A stretch of 54,115 bases of DNA, taken from Scytalidium lignicola (taxonomy: Eukaryota > Ascomycota > Leotiomycetes). Positions within the stretch are counted from its first letter, which is position 1; every line of letters starts with the position of its first letter. Both the position numbers and the translations under genes were made by a program. Location: contig NCSJ02000294.1 of assembly GCA_002812745.2 (NCBI GenBank), positions 1 through 54,115 of the forward strand. Reading direction: 5' to 3'. Below, piece after piece: positions 39,304 through 49,929 of the stretch. The notes beneath the pieces are model-generated. The model saw only the letters and a list, made by a program, of their open reading frames with translations. It made no database searches and had not been told where the DNA came from.

Positions 39304-41035
39304 ATGACAATCACTGTTCCCATCATGAGTGAAAAGACGACGGTTAATCACTCTGAAACCAACAACGAGCTCGATGTTCAAATTGACACTGAGGTAATAT
39401 ATCCTACAACTGTAAAGTTGCTGGCCCACAAGGATGAAGTGACCACTGACAAACTATATAGATCGAACGAGACGATGGGGCTGTCCAACTCACCATCGAC
39501 GTAAATGCCAAAGGAGATGGAAGCGTGTCCAATTTCAAACTCGCCAAAGATGGATGTGTAAGTACACCGATTTTTGATGAATGCAGGTATGAACTGAATA
39601 AATCCTCTACTAGACCATCTTGATTCCTCAACCGAGCGACGACCCAGCAGATCCAATGAACTGGACCTCGTTCAAAAAGCACTACATTCTCCTCTGTGTG
39701 GCATTCGGCGCCTTCGCGGGCGACTTTGGTGCCTCGGTCGGATTCCCACCCATTGTCCTCCAAGGGACCGAGTGGAATATGTCACCTGTCAAAGTCAACT
39801 ACGCCAACAACCTTACCGTGATCATGGCTGGCATCTCTGGGATCCTCTGGATGCCGCTGCTCAACTGCTGGGGCCGTATGCCCGTTTTCTTCTGGACAAC
39901 TTTCCTGGGCTTCCTCTTCAGTCTCGGCGCCACCTTGTCGCCCAACTTCACCATCTTCTACGGATTGCGCGCCCTACAGTCCGTCTTCCAGACCACTGGC
40001 CAGACAGCCGGCCTCGTCTTCGTCGAGGACATGTTCTTCTTCCACGAGCAAGCTCGCAAGATCGGCATCTTGTACTGCATCTTTATCAGCTCACCCTTCT
40101 TTGGGCCTTGCCTGGGCAACTTTATCATCGCTGGACTCGGCCAGTGGCGTGCCTGTTTTTGGCTGATCACCGCTTGGTCGGCGGCCCTGCTCGTCATGAT
40201 CCTGCTCTACGGTGACGAGACTTACTATGACCGGATGAGACCGGTCGAACAACCTCACCGCGGCTCTGGCCATCTCGATCGGCTTCTGCGTATCACCGGC
40301 GTCTGGCAGATCCAGAACCATGCCGGCTACTTCCCCCACGTGCTCAGCTCGTATCGTCGGCTACTAGAAGTGTTCCTGAAGCCGATCATGCCGATGGCGA
40401 TGCTCTTCTACAGCATGGTCTTCATGTGGTCAATTGGAATTAACGTCTCGTCGCCGATCCTTCTCCAGACACCTACTTCGGCGGGCGGGTATGGCTTCAG
40501 CGCCAACGCCGTCGGCCTGATCTACTTCAGCCCCATTGTCGCCGTCTTCGCTGGGGAGGCGTTTGGCCACTTCTTTAATGATTACCTCGCCGACCGCTAC
40601 ACGAGGCAGCACCATGGCGTCTTCGTGATCGAAACCCGGCTGTGGACCAACTACATCGCCATCATCCTCATGATCCCGGGTCTCGTCCTGGTCGGTGAGA
40701 CTCTCCAGAACCACCTCCACTGGGTTGGCATTGTCTTTGGCTGGGGCATGTTCCAGTTCGGCGTCATGCTCGTCTCCGTTGCTACCGTCGCCTACGTCCT
40801 CAATTGCTATCCCAGAGCGTCCGGTGAGGTATCTGCCCTCATCAACTTTGGCCGCGTTGCCACTGGTTTCTCCGTCGGCTATTTTCAGCAGGAGTGGGGC
40901 TTTAAGCAGGGCTTTTCTATTTCCTTTGGACTCCAGGCCGTCATAATCGTCTGCGCGTACATCTTGCTTATCTGCCTTCAGGTGTTTGGTGGCAGGCTAC
41001 GCCACTGGGCTGGTCCAGTCAGTGTAATCATTTAA
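39304..41035 (+). CDS. Major facilitator superfamily transporter (DHA1/Hol1-like)
   Basis: Three exons (39304-39393, 39462-39557, 39614-41035) give 535 aa; the introns of 68 and 56 bp keep frame. ATG 39325 (MSEKTT) is an equally good start. After an approximately 75-residue cytosolic N-terminus comes the conserved PSDDPADPMNW, then about 12 hydrophobic helices. The loop after helix 2 has NCWGRMPVFFW, and helices 4-5 include TAGLVFVEDMFFFHEQARKIG, typical of fungal drug:proton antiporter-like MFS proteins. It is a plasma-membrane importer or exporter of small organic molecules. It is the first gene of the 39-48 kb cluster. Codon use is strongly C-ending, unlike the genes at 20-26 kb. Confidence 0.92.
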
Positions 41036-41477
41036 GTCCAGGCGGCAAATTGTACCTACAGTTAAGTAGAAGAATGATGATAATTTCTTGAAAAGCGCAT
41101 ACACCTGTTAGAAAGAGCTCTGTGCCTTTAATTCGGCAGAAAATGTCATCCACGATACCTGTAATCGGCTATTCCTAGATTAAAAACACTAGGCGCCTAA
41201 GTATCCCCCTTTCTCTAGACTTCTTTCGAAGTTGAGCTAAGTTGGCATGTAATATTATATCTACTCGGACATCACCATATATACACCGATAGATTGTGTC
41301 TACTCGAGGACGACTTCCTTTTTCAAAGTTATCATATTTTAGCTATATCTCAAGACAAGGCAACCGGACATGTACAATATTCATGATTTCATTCACTCGT
41401 TGGTTTTGATAGAACATGACCATCAAATACATCCTCTGTGAGGTTCATCACGAATGCCGTAGCCACTTCGCTATTCC
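41036..41477. other. Convergent intergenic region
   Basis: Lies between the transporter and aldolase stops. AT-rich; holds both 3' UTRs, nothing else visible. Confidence 0.45.
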
Positions 41478-42495
41478 TCAGCCATTGTTGGTATATAAGC
41501 TCTGGCTTTCAACTTCCTTCACCCATAACTGCCATGGTCTATCCATTGTCCCCCCGTTTGAGGCTGCAGAGTCCTTGACTTGTTGTGGGGTTAAAGGCTC
41601 GAATGGATGTAGATGTGCCGGGACTATCAGCGATGATGATGAATCGATCGAGTTCCGAAGTAAAGAAGACGTCGTTTGCACCTTGGCATTTATCTTCGTA
41701 TAAACTGCCCGGAACACTGCCTCCTTGATAGTTCGACCATGTGTGGTAAACCCATGCCGCCGCATCAGCACTACAGTGTGGTCTGGCAGGCCGCTGTGAT
41801 TCCTTGACGACGATGGTGACTCTTGCGAAGATAACTTCCTAGCTAAGTCAGAACCGAGCTGGACAGTCCTGATTAGTAAATCATGAGGATCGCCGAGTTG
41901 GTAGGACGCTTCCATGTCATAGATGGGTACTTCAGCACCTGTTTGTTTGGGAATCGATCAGCTTTTATGTATATATCCCCTAGATATCAACCACTGCAAA
42001 ACCCACCAAGGAATCCTGCCATGTGATACATTGGCTGGAGCGGCACGCCGCTGATTGCATAGGGTAGCACGTCCTCTGCATGGCTATGGATCACGCATTG
42101 AACATCGGGATACCGCTTGTAGATTTCACTGTGGATATACCGTTCGATGAACCCTCTCGGAGCATTCTCGTTGTAAGGAGTACTATCCTCGACGCGATAC
42201 TGGACGAAATCTGTGGGCGAGCTCACCAGCGCAGGGGCCATGTTCGCCGACATCAAGTAGGTGTCCGGTTGGCTTGGATGACGCGCTGAGATATGGCCAT
42301 ATGCATCGACTACGCCGTGGTAATGGATGATATGGTTCCCGGTGATGAGGTCTCGTTGCAACTGGCTGGAGTTAAACTCGTATCTAGGTTGTGCTCCGCG
42401 GCATAGATATATGCAATAAACATTGGAAAGTTTATGGACTCCAAGGAACTGTGTTTGCTAAATATGTATTTGCGTACCTGCTTTAGATCGGCCAT
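41478..42495 (-). CDS. Class II aldolase/adducin-domain protein
   Basis: Three exons (42495-42478, 42376-42007, 41938-41478) give 282 aa. The first exon encodes only six residues (MADLKQ) and its 101-bp intron has an unusual GAG acceptor, so the very N-terminus is provisional. The domain begins RDLITGNHIIHYHGVVDAYGH. It carries the zinc pair HSHAEDVLPYA (His103, His105), and later RRHGFTTHG with a third metal ligand and TIKEAVFRAVYTK. Class II aldolases cleave or form C-C bonds on small hydroxy-aldehydes, phosphorylated or not; some fungal members act as epimerases or decarboxylases. The substrate is unknown. It shares a 415-bp divergent promoter with the MBL gene. Confidence 0.88.
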
Positions 42496-42910
42496 TACAC
42501 TTCTAATTCACTCATATGGAAGCAACAATATAGTCTATCTTTGGATTTGAAGGGATTAATTCTGGAAATTATTCTTTTGTAGGTCATCTAGCGTCATAAC
42601 AGAATCTGGTTGAATATGCTATGCTCAGCCTGGAATGGGTTCACATCCGTCGGAGCTGGAGCTTGAGCGTTCTTGGGGAAGGATCGGGCAAATGCTGATC
42701 AGGATAGCCATCGGAGTCATGACTGCGGGCTCTGCGGGGTAGATGGACCCCAACTCCGAGAGCATCCATTGAAGTTTGCAGTGATCCATGATGGGGCAGA
42801 ACTCCTGCGCATAGAAAAAGAAAACCCTCATCAGTTATAACGAATGACTTGGTGCGGAAGAAATATGTGTCGCCGACGCTGCGGACAATTATTGTGTATC
42901 ATCAACAACT
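42496..42910. promoter_or_regulatory. Bidirectional promoter, aldolase / MBL hydrolase
   Basis: The two start codons diverge across 415 bp. CTCCG/CGGAG occurs three times (42651, 42712, 42754), two of them in opposed orientation. The same pentamer recurs four times in the ALDH/AKR promoter. Confidence 0.55.
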
Positions 42911-43957
42911 ATGTCTTCTCTTCCCAGCTCGCCTGATACCTCACCTGTCGAGGTTTTCGCTTTACCAACAGGGCAGCTCACGCATCCAGATCGCTGGCTG
43001 TTTGAAGACGGAGACAATGATTTATTGAAAGCACGAAGCACTTACCCTGACTATAGCTTTCTGATCTGTCATCCTTCTGGAAAGAGGATCCTCTTTGACC
43101 TTGGACTGAGAAAGGTTTGTCCCTTTCTTCTGGGCCCTAAATGCGTGGAAGTGGTTTCTGCGCAGTAAAACACACGGCTAAGTAGGAGACACCGTAGGAT
43201 CTAGAGAACGTTCCGGTGCTGATCCAGGCGCAGTACAAGTACATCGAACCCCTCGTCACGAATGACATCGTGGACATCCTCGAAGAAGGACCAGTATCTC
43301 CATCATCCATCAGCACTGTGATACTCAGTCACATTCACTTCGACCATGTAGGGGATCCCAACAAGTTTCCAGATGCCGTGATGCTCGCCGGGCCGGGCAG
43401 CAAGGCCGCATCAGGTGTTGGCTGGCCACGGGACCCACGATCTCCCTTCCTGTCATCGGTGACAGAGCACCCTCACTATCATGAATTGAGCTTTGAAACC
43501 GACGCCTGGATTCCCTGGGGGCCATTCGCCCGCGCTTATGATTTCTTCGGCGACGGTAGCTTCTACCTCGTGGATACGCCAGGACACCTGCCAGGACATA
43601 TTGGCGGCGTAGCACTCACAGGTCCCGACGAGTNGGGTCGTGATGGGAGGCGATTGCTGCCATCACCGCTCATTGTTGATGCACACTAGACCGATGAGCG
43701 TGACATGCGGACCCGCGGNTCCAATAGGTTTCCACCTCAGTCCTGACCTGGCTAAGAAAACGCTTGGGACGATTCGCAAGCTGGAGAAGGAGTCTGGAGG
43801 GAGTGTGCTCATTGCGTTGGCTCACGATTCGTACCTGAAGGGCCGGATGCCCGAGTATCCTATGCCGCTAAATGGGTTCAAGACCAGTGAGTGGAAGAAG
43901 GATTTGGACATAGTGTTGCGAAGAGATTATCCAACAGACAAGGTATTGACCATATGA
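42911..43957 (+). CDS. Metallo-beta-lactamase-fold hydrolase (lactonase/lactamase-like)
   Basis: Two exons (42911-43114, 43198-43957) give about 320 aa if the N at 43634 is treated as an extra base. With it, the frame breaks between GPDE and VVMGGDCCHH; without it, EWVVMGGDCCHH reads through to the stop. The zinc motif is intact: SHIHFDH with His113, His115, Asp117 and His118. FLICHPSGKRILFDLGLRK, VDTPGHLPGHI and a C-terminal ALAHDSYL follow the family order. Members open lactones, lactams or thioesters using two metal ions; fungal relatives occur in plant-toxin detoxification loci. No signal peptide. It is divergent from the aldolase and convergent with the ALDH. A second N (43719) does not disturb the frame. 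Confidence 0.88.
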
Positions 43958-44475
43958 AATATTATTACTTTAGCACCGTTCAAAGTGAATATCATGACGT
44001 TTTGTAAGCTTATCGTCTTTTCTTCTAAGTGAAAGATATTCTGTCACCCGGTATCAGTTGGTATCACCCGAATCTTCTTTATAATGAAATGATCAAAACA
44101 TATATAGATCGCTTGAGAAAAGAAGAGATGAATAAAAGTTGTATGTAGTGAATATTGCCGAGTATGTACTCAAATACGAATGCTGGTCCCTCAAAAATCT
44201 ACATCTAGGAATATTATCCACCCAAAACCTCTCCTTCACCAGTCACACATCAAAGAGTTATTTTAGGCTTAAGGCAACGACGCTAAAAAAGGCCTTTCGA
44301 GGCCTGAAGGGATGGATTTAACTATCTTGAATTTATAGTTGAGTATCTGAGTATACATTCGGTACAAAAACTGATGTGAAGTTAACGGGGTGAGTATTGA
44401 TATTCATATCAAATGCAATTGATGAACTTTTGGATTTCGTTCTAGTCATTCAAAATATTTTTATCTACTACCCCT
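43958..44475. other. Convergent intergenic region
   Basis: AT-rich; separates the MBL and aldehyde dehydrogenase stops. No feature supported. Confidence 0.45.
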
Positions 44476-45942
44476 CTATAGCTTGACATGAATGGCCTTA
44501 GTCTGTGTCATCTCGCGCATCTCCTCAAAGGTATCCTCCCGTCCAATACCGGACTGCTTATATCCACCAAATGGCATGCCAAAGTAATGCGTGCTGGTCG
44601 TGTTTACCCACACCGTGCCGGCCTGGATCTTGCGAACAGCGGTCTGCATGGTCTTGATATCTGACGTGAAGACCGCCCCCGTCAAGCCGTAGTCAACGGC
44701 GTTGACATCGATGAACAGCTGCTTCTCGTCTGTCCATCTGAACACCGACAGGATGGGGCCGAAGACTTCTTCATTCGCAATCCGCATGCTCTGCTTCACA
44801 TCGGCAAAGATTGTAGGTTGTACGAAGTACCCCCCTTGAGTGTCTGCTGTCGTCGGGACCTTACCTCCGGTGACGAGGCGGGCACCTTCTTCCTTAGCGA
44901 TAGTGATATATCTCAGCACGCGATCCTGAGCAGCCTTGCTGACCAGTGCACCCATTGTCGTGGTGGAATCGGTAGGATTACCAGGTCGGAACGACTTCTC
45001 GATCTGCTCTTTGACGCGTGCGAGGACGACATCGTGGTGAGACTCGTGGAGGAAGACTCGTGACATCGAGCCACAGGACTGGCCGCACCAGCCCCAGTTC
45101 ATACCGCGGACGATACCGTCAACAAGGTTGTCGAGGTCAGCATCTGGGTAGGCCACCAAGGCGTTCTTGCCTCCAAGCTCGAAGGAGGTCAACTTCAGCG
45201 TGTCCGCCGCTGCTTTTTGGATGGCCTTGCCAGTCGGGACACTGCCTGTCAAAGTGACCTTGCTCACCAGCTTGTGCGTTGAGAGGGTCTTGCCGCACTC
45301 AATACCGCCAGGGAGAATGTTGAGGACTCCTGGAGGAAATAGGTCCCCGATGAGCTCGACAAGACGAAGGGCAGAGAGTGGCGCCTGCTCAGGAGTTTTC
45401 AGGACAACAGTATTACCCACAGCTAGGGCAACAGATAACCGGATAGCGGCGAACATGAGCGGGTGATTCGAGGCAATGATGCGGGCGACGACACCCAACG
45501 GCTCGCGGACCGTGTAATTGAAGCTGTCATCGCTCAGATGCGTCGTCTCGCCGTGGATGGCAGGGATAAGGCCAGCGAAATAGTCTAGATAGTCAGCAGC
45601 CATATTGGCATCATGCATCATGATGGCCACCGGGTTACCAGTGTTGAAGGCATCGAGCAAGGCAAGCTCGGGTGCATGAATGCGGAGGACCTGTGCTGCC
45701 TTTATCAAGATCTTGCCTCTCTCAATTGAAGGCACTGCTCGCCAGGATGGGAATGCTTCGTGGGCAGCCACGATAGCGGCCTCCGTATCCTGTACTCCAG
45801 CAAAGGCGACCTTGGTAATTATGTGCCCATTTCCAGGGCTGAATGTCTCCTGGTAGTGTCCATCTTTGGGTGCGTGCCACTCGCCGTTATAGTACAAGTC
45901 CAGATGTTTGGGCATGCAGTTCTCAACTTCGGGAAGAGCCAT
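44476..45942 (-). CDS. NAD(P)-dependent aldehyde dehydrogenase
   Basis: One intronless frame of 488 aa, full length for the ALDH superfamily. It oxidises an aldehyde to a carboxylic acid. Catalytic residues are present: oxyanion Asn159 (SNHPL), Lys182 (LKTPE), general base Glu255 (FELGGKN) and nucleophile Cys290 (GQSCGS). The C-terminal EEVFGPILSVFRW and PFGGYKQSGIGRE complete the fold. The nearest style is betaine/medium-chain or fungal cluster-type ALDH; substrate unassigned. There is no targeting peptide. It is divergent from the aldo/keto reductase over about 690 bp. GC-rich codon use is shared with the transporter and AKR. Confidence 0.95.
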   Translation of the reverse strand: MALPEVENCMPKHLDLYYNGEWHAPKDGHYQETFSPGNGHIITKVAFAGVQDTEAAIVAAHEAFPSWRAVPSIERGKILIKAAQVLRIHAPELALLDAFNTGNPVAIMMHDANMAADYLDYFAGLIPAIHGETTHLSDDSFNYTVREPLGVVARIIASNHPLMFAAIRLSVALAVGNTVVLKTPEQAPLSALRLVELIGDLFPPGVLNILPGGIECGKTLSTHKLVSKVTLTGSVPTGKAIQKAAADTLKLTSFELGGKNALVAYPDADLDNLVDGIVRGMNWGWCGQSCGSMSRVFLHESHHDVVLARVKEQIEKSFRPGNPTDSTTTMGALVSKAAQDRVLRYITIAKEEGARLVTGGKVPTTADTQGGYFVQPTIFADVKQSMRIANEEVFGPILSVFRWTDEKQLFIDVNAVDYGLTGAVFTSDIKTMQTAVRKIQAGTVWVNTTSTHYFGMPFGGYKQSGIGREDTFEEMREMTQTKAIHVKL

Positions 45943-46630
45943 CTTAGTATGATGGTTGGGGGTAGTTGATGTAGGATGAGATAAGCTGGGATGGTTGTGG
46001 GCTGTTGAGGGTGATACGTTGTGGCTTCAGCACATAATTCCATTCTTTTTAGGACGTTACTGCTTCTTGAATACTGCTGTACTAATACCAGTGTCCATAT
46101 CATCATGGAAAATTGACCTTCGGTGAGGCTCTCCGGAAGCAACTTGGAGAGATGCAAGCCCACCGGCATTCTCCTCGTCACAAACCACCCCGCTTCTGTC
46201 CCGCCATAAAATATACTAAATTTAGTGATATATATACTAGAATTTTAGAGACGTAAATACTAGATCTCTGAAATATAGCATTAAAATAATCATTAACTGA
46301 AATTTGATAAATCTGTATATCACATATGATAGATGTATCATCTACCCACGACAACCGCATCAGATGATCTTTTCTGCAGTTCCGGTTCCCTGGAGGGCTA
46401 CTCCGGGCGCCCGTCCCCCAGGACCTCCCCCTCCCGGAGATGCCCTCCGGATTGAATCTCGCAATGCGAGCTGACAGTAGAATCGCGCTGGAAGGCTTGT
46501 CATATCGTCTAGCGTCGTACAAGTACCTTGTATAAACATACAGTATATGTCGGGCTCCTATGGAACATTTACTCCTTCTTTATCTCTGTCAGCCGAGCTA
46601 GCGAGCTATTGTAGGAGACATCAGTATACG
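45943..46630. promoter_or_regulatory. Bidirectional promoter, aldehyde dehydrogenase / aldo-keto reductase
   Basis: It contains CTCCG/CGGAG at 46131, 46401, 46435 and 46445; two of these are TCCGGA palindromes (46132-46137, 46446-46451). A compact GC-rich block (46380-46460) stands out in otherwise AT-rich DNA. An in-frame ATG at 46547 could extend the AKR by 28 residues. Confidence 0.55.
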
Positions 46631-47626
46631 ATGACGACAATCCTCAACCATAATATTGGCCCTGTAGGATATGGGCTCATGGGCCTGACACGACCTGTGG
46701 ATCCAATGTCGTATGAAGATTGCTTTGCAGCCATGGACGCCGCTTTTGCGTCGGGGGCCAACTACTGGAATGGAGGAGAGTTCTACGGCACCCCCGAGGC
46801 AAACTCACTGCACCTGCTCAACGCTTATTTCACAAAGTACCCAGAAAAGGCTAACCAGATCCTGCTATGCATCAAAGGTAGCCGGACGCCGGGCACGACC
46901 ATCTTCGACGGCACTGAGAAGGGAGTGCGGCGATCGGTCGACGAGTGTGTCCGAGTCCTAGATGGGAAGAAATCGCTGGACATCTTTGAGTGTGCGCGTG
47001 TCGACCCCGAAACACCAATCGAAGAGACCATTAGCGTCCTGGCACAACTCGTCAGGGAGGGCAAGATCAAGGGAATTGGGCTCAGCGAGGTGCGCGCCGA
47101 CACAATCCGGCGTGCCGTCAAGGTCCACCCCATCGCGCAGGTCGAGGTCGAGCTGTCGCTATGGTCGACGGATATCCTCCACAATGGCGTCGCGGCGACG
47201 TGTGCTGAGCTGGGAATCCCCATCATTGCCTACGCGCCACTCAGTCGAGGAGGATTATCAGGCACACTGCAGCCAAACACCACCACCAGCGATCTACCCC
47301 AGCATCTGCGCCGCTTCCCCCGATTCCAGGAGGACGCTCTCAAGGCCAACCTGCAGTTGACCAACGAGGTGGCCAAGCTGGCCAAGCAAAAGGGAGTTGC
47401 GGTCCCGCAGATTGCCATTGCCTGGGTACGCGCGCAGAGCGGTCGCAATGGCCTGGGAGTCATCATCCCCGTCCCTGGTGCTGAGAAGCCGGAGTGGGTG
47501 GTGCAAAACTGTGCCACTGTGACGCTGACCGAAGGGGAACTGCAACAGCTCGAAGACATCACCCGTCGGGTACCTGTCAAGGGGGAGCGATACGCTGGCG
47601 TGGAGGGGAAGTTCAGTGAGGGTTAA
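46631..47626 (+). CDS. Aldo/keto reductase, pyridoxal-reductase-like
   Basis: One intronless frame; ATG 46631 (MTTILNHNIGPVGYGLMGL) gives 331 aa, the family length. The upstream ATG 46547 adds 28 residues without family resemblance. The TIM-barrel NADPH enzyme reduces aldehydes or ketones. Motifs: GYGLMGLTRP at the start, NGGEFYG with the catalytic Tyr, CIKGSRTPG with the catalytic Lys, FECARVDP, YAPLSRGGLSG, and VIIPVPGAEK near the NADPH phosphate site. ECARVDP and NGGEFYG are characteristic of the fungal pyridoxal reductase (plr1) group, but cluster copies often act on other carbonyls. It shares a promoter with the ALDH, so the pair could dismutate or drain an aldehyde both ways. Confidence 0.93.
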   Translation: MTTILNHNIGPVGYGLMGLTRPVDPMSYEDCFAAMDAAFASGANYWNGGEFYGTPEANSLHLLNAYFTKYPEKANQILLCIKGSRTPGTTIFDGTEKGVRRSVDECVRVLDGKKSLDIFECARVDPETPIEETISVLAQLVREGKIKGIGLSEVRADTIRRAVKVHPIAQVEVELSLWSTDILHNGVAATCAELGIPIIAYAPLSRGGLSGTLQPNTTTSDLPQHLRRFPRFQEDALKANLQLTNEVAKLAKQKGVAVPQIAIAWVRAQSGRNGLGVIIPVPGAEKPEWVVQNCATVTLTEGELQQLEDITRRVPVKGERYAGVEGKFSEG

Positions 47627-48798
47627 ATGGAAGATGAATTCATCTCAACGTAGATTATATAACCAACTTGGTGACGAGAGAACCAGGAGGACTGGCGATC
47701 CCGACAGGTACCAAAGCCAGAAGTATAACCATGTCCAGCAGTTCTAAACGGCAACAAATCCTAAAGCTATAGTCTACAAGCATTGAATGGAGCCGATTTT
47801 CAAATGCTCTCTGGTTTTTATCCCACTTACAAGTTAGGTGACATATCCTTGCCAGTATTGATCACGACCTTTGAGTTGAGATGAAAACGCATATATTGCA
47901 CAATTCTTGTCCAACATTACCTCTTGCAGATAGCATCTGAGCCTGTGAATCCTATGATCTAGCTACCCCTGGCCACAATCATATGAACAGTGTTTTCAGA
48001 GCAATGAACAAATCAGTCGGGAGAAAAATCTACCTAGTAATAGTTAGTACAATACTCGTACACGGTATTAATGGGCATTTGAGAGATTACTGGACGTTGC
48101 AGGATGGTAATTTCTGCACATTGGACCTGTTGAGTTACCTGTTGATGCATCTACCTATTTGAAGACGTGTTTAAGTAGTTGATAACAAATGGAGCTAGTT
48201 GTGGTGAAACCACACTCAGCTAAACGCAGCTGGATATTATCAATTTTGCTGCGTAACGAGAGTAGTGTCGCTAAGATTAAACATTGTCTAAACTCAATTT
48301 TTGTGAGCTTAATAAGCTCGGCCTCGAAATCTTGTTTTCAAATCAGAAATTAGATGCTACCTATTCATCATACTCTAGGATAAATGTAGTTGGAATGGGC
48401 GACTCATTCACATTCGCATCCAGGTATTACCTCATCTTCACGCCCCCAAATTCATACTCAACAATTGAGAAGTGACCCTGTCTGTCAGCTGCTCTTCTAA
48501 TATTCTTGAGCTTGAAAACCCTCCTAAGTGTTGCAGCAAATGAACATTCGACTAATCTCGTGCTAATATAAAAATGTAGTCTATGACCAAGGAGAATAAA
48601 TGTATACCAAGAAGAGGCTATGTGGATTGGGCTTTTCTGGCTTGGGAAATGCTGCTTTGGACGTAGGGATGAGAGCGGTGTGGCCACCCTTTATCTAGAT
48701 CGGTCCGCGAGCGCCATCCATTACAGTTATATCTTTGCCTGCAAGCGGAGGCACCCAGGGACCACACCTGGATGCCTCATATCTTCATAGACAAAACA
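47627..48798. other. Intergenic
   Basis: 1.2 kb, AT-rich; no coding frame, RNA or repeat that I can support. It separates the enzyme cluster from the next genes. Confidence 0.45.
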
Positions 48799-49329
48799 TT
48801 ACGGTTCTCTTTCTGAGGCTGCATCATCCATGTGAGCCATCTCGATAATGCGAGCTATGTACTCCTCATATCCTTCGCTGAGGAATGGATCGATGAGGAA
48901 AGATGCTTGCTGGGTCAAGTTGCCAAAATAATCCCTGACCTTATCACCAATAGGTAACTTGGAAGCTTTGAGTGCGTGATACAATCTGTTGGCTTCTGGG
49001 CCAACTTTAAATGCAGTTTGGTGTAGCCCCAACTCTTGAACACCAATTTGAAAACTTTGTCTAACACGAACAAAACTATCCATCGAGCTGAAAAAGCTGT
49101 ACGTTCTTCTATTTTCACTGTGATGAAATTTCATCATTGACGTTTCTCCAAGTATCAACAGTGCCACATTGTTATTCAAATCGCAAGTCTCGAAAGTCTC
49201 CTGAATCCTCCAGATGACGTTGCACCAGGGTAGATTTAATAAGTTGTAGTATAAAAGCAAAGTTAACGACCTCTCGAGGGTCAATTTCCAGCCAGGTGCC
49301 AATGACCAAAATAGGTACAACGCCTTCAT
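48799..49329 (-). CDS. Hypothetical protein, 176 aa or a 3' exon
   Basis: An open frame from ATG 49329, preceded at once by an in-frame stop. It is rich in Leu and aromatic residues in its first 50 positions (LYLFWSLAPGW, LLLYYNLLNLPW), then mixed charged helix-like sequence (VRVRQSFQIGVQELGLHQ) and an acidic end. No family is recognised. A predicted hydrophobic start could be one or two membrane segments. The composition is protein-like throughout and no overlapping frame competes, so I favour a real exon; an upstream exon could lie before 49329. Confidence 0.4.
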   Translation of the reverse strand: MKALYLFWSLAPGWKLTLERSLTLLLYYNLLNLPWCNVIWRIQETFETCDLNNNVALLILGETSMMKFHHSENRRTYSFFSSMDSFVRVRQSFQIGVQELGLHQTAFKVGPEANRLYHALKASKLPIGDKVRDYFGNLTQQASFLIDPFLSEGYEEYIARIIEMAHMDDAASEREP

Positions 49330-49929
49330 TTATCACTATCCATTTTTGAAGTCAGAACCAGCTCCAGGCTCCCATCGCTGTGACCAGCTCTTCAACGCCA
49401 GCAATTTCCCCATCACTCGAGACCCGTCTCCTAACTCACAAGACATATCACAACAACTGAGCCACCACGTCGACCTAAATCAACTTCCACTAGATATACT
49501 AGAATGCCATACCTAGATGAGATATCCTAACATCTTTTCTATCCCTGGCCATACCAGGACTTTTAGTGGCAGCAACAGCCTAATGTCGATCATACTCCAG
49601 CTGCAGCTCTTCTGGGCATGATTGATGGCCATGAACAGGATTAGGCATGGGCATGACCTAATGGACCTGTTTGTGAATCCACTGGCGCCGAACCCAGCGG
49701 ATGCGAGGGCCACACGGACAGCTACGTAAGCGACCAATTAAAGAGGAAGAAGAGGAAGAAGAGGAAGAAGAGGAAAGTAATTCTAATAAGTAGTTCTACC
49801 GATTCAGATTCAGAATTTGTTATTATGATGGTTCCACAGACCAGATCCAAGAATTAGAGTGTAGGAAAATACACAGAAACCTTATACGTACATCACGTTA
49901 TCTATTTTTCTTTAAATTAACGGTTATCG
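49330..49929. other. Intergenic with a microsatellite
   Basis: Mixed composition; the only clear structure is the repeat at 49741-49776. Confidence 0.45.
49741..49776. repeat. Microsatellite, 9-bp unit AAGAGGAAG x 4
   Basis: Four tandem copies, the last with one mismatch. A pure purine strand, prone to length change. Confidence 0.9.

Noticed and set aside
39304..47626. A secondary-metabolite biosynthetic cluster
   Set aside because: No PKS, NRPS, terpene cyclase, DMATS or other backbone gene is present; a catabolic or detoxification role fits better.
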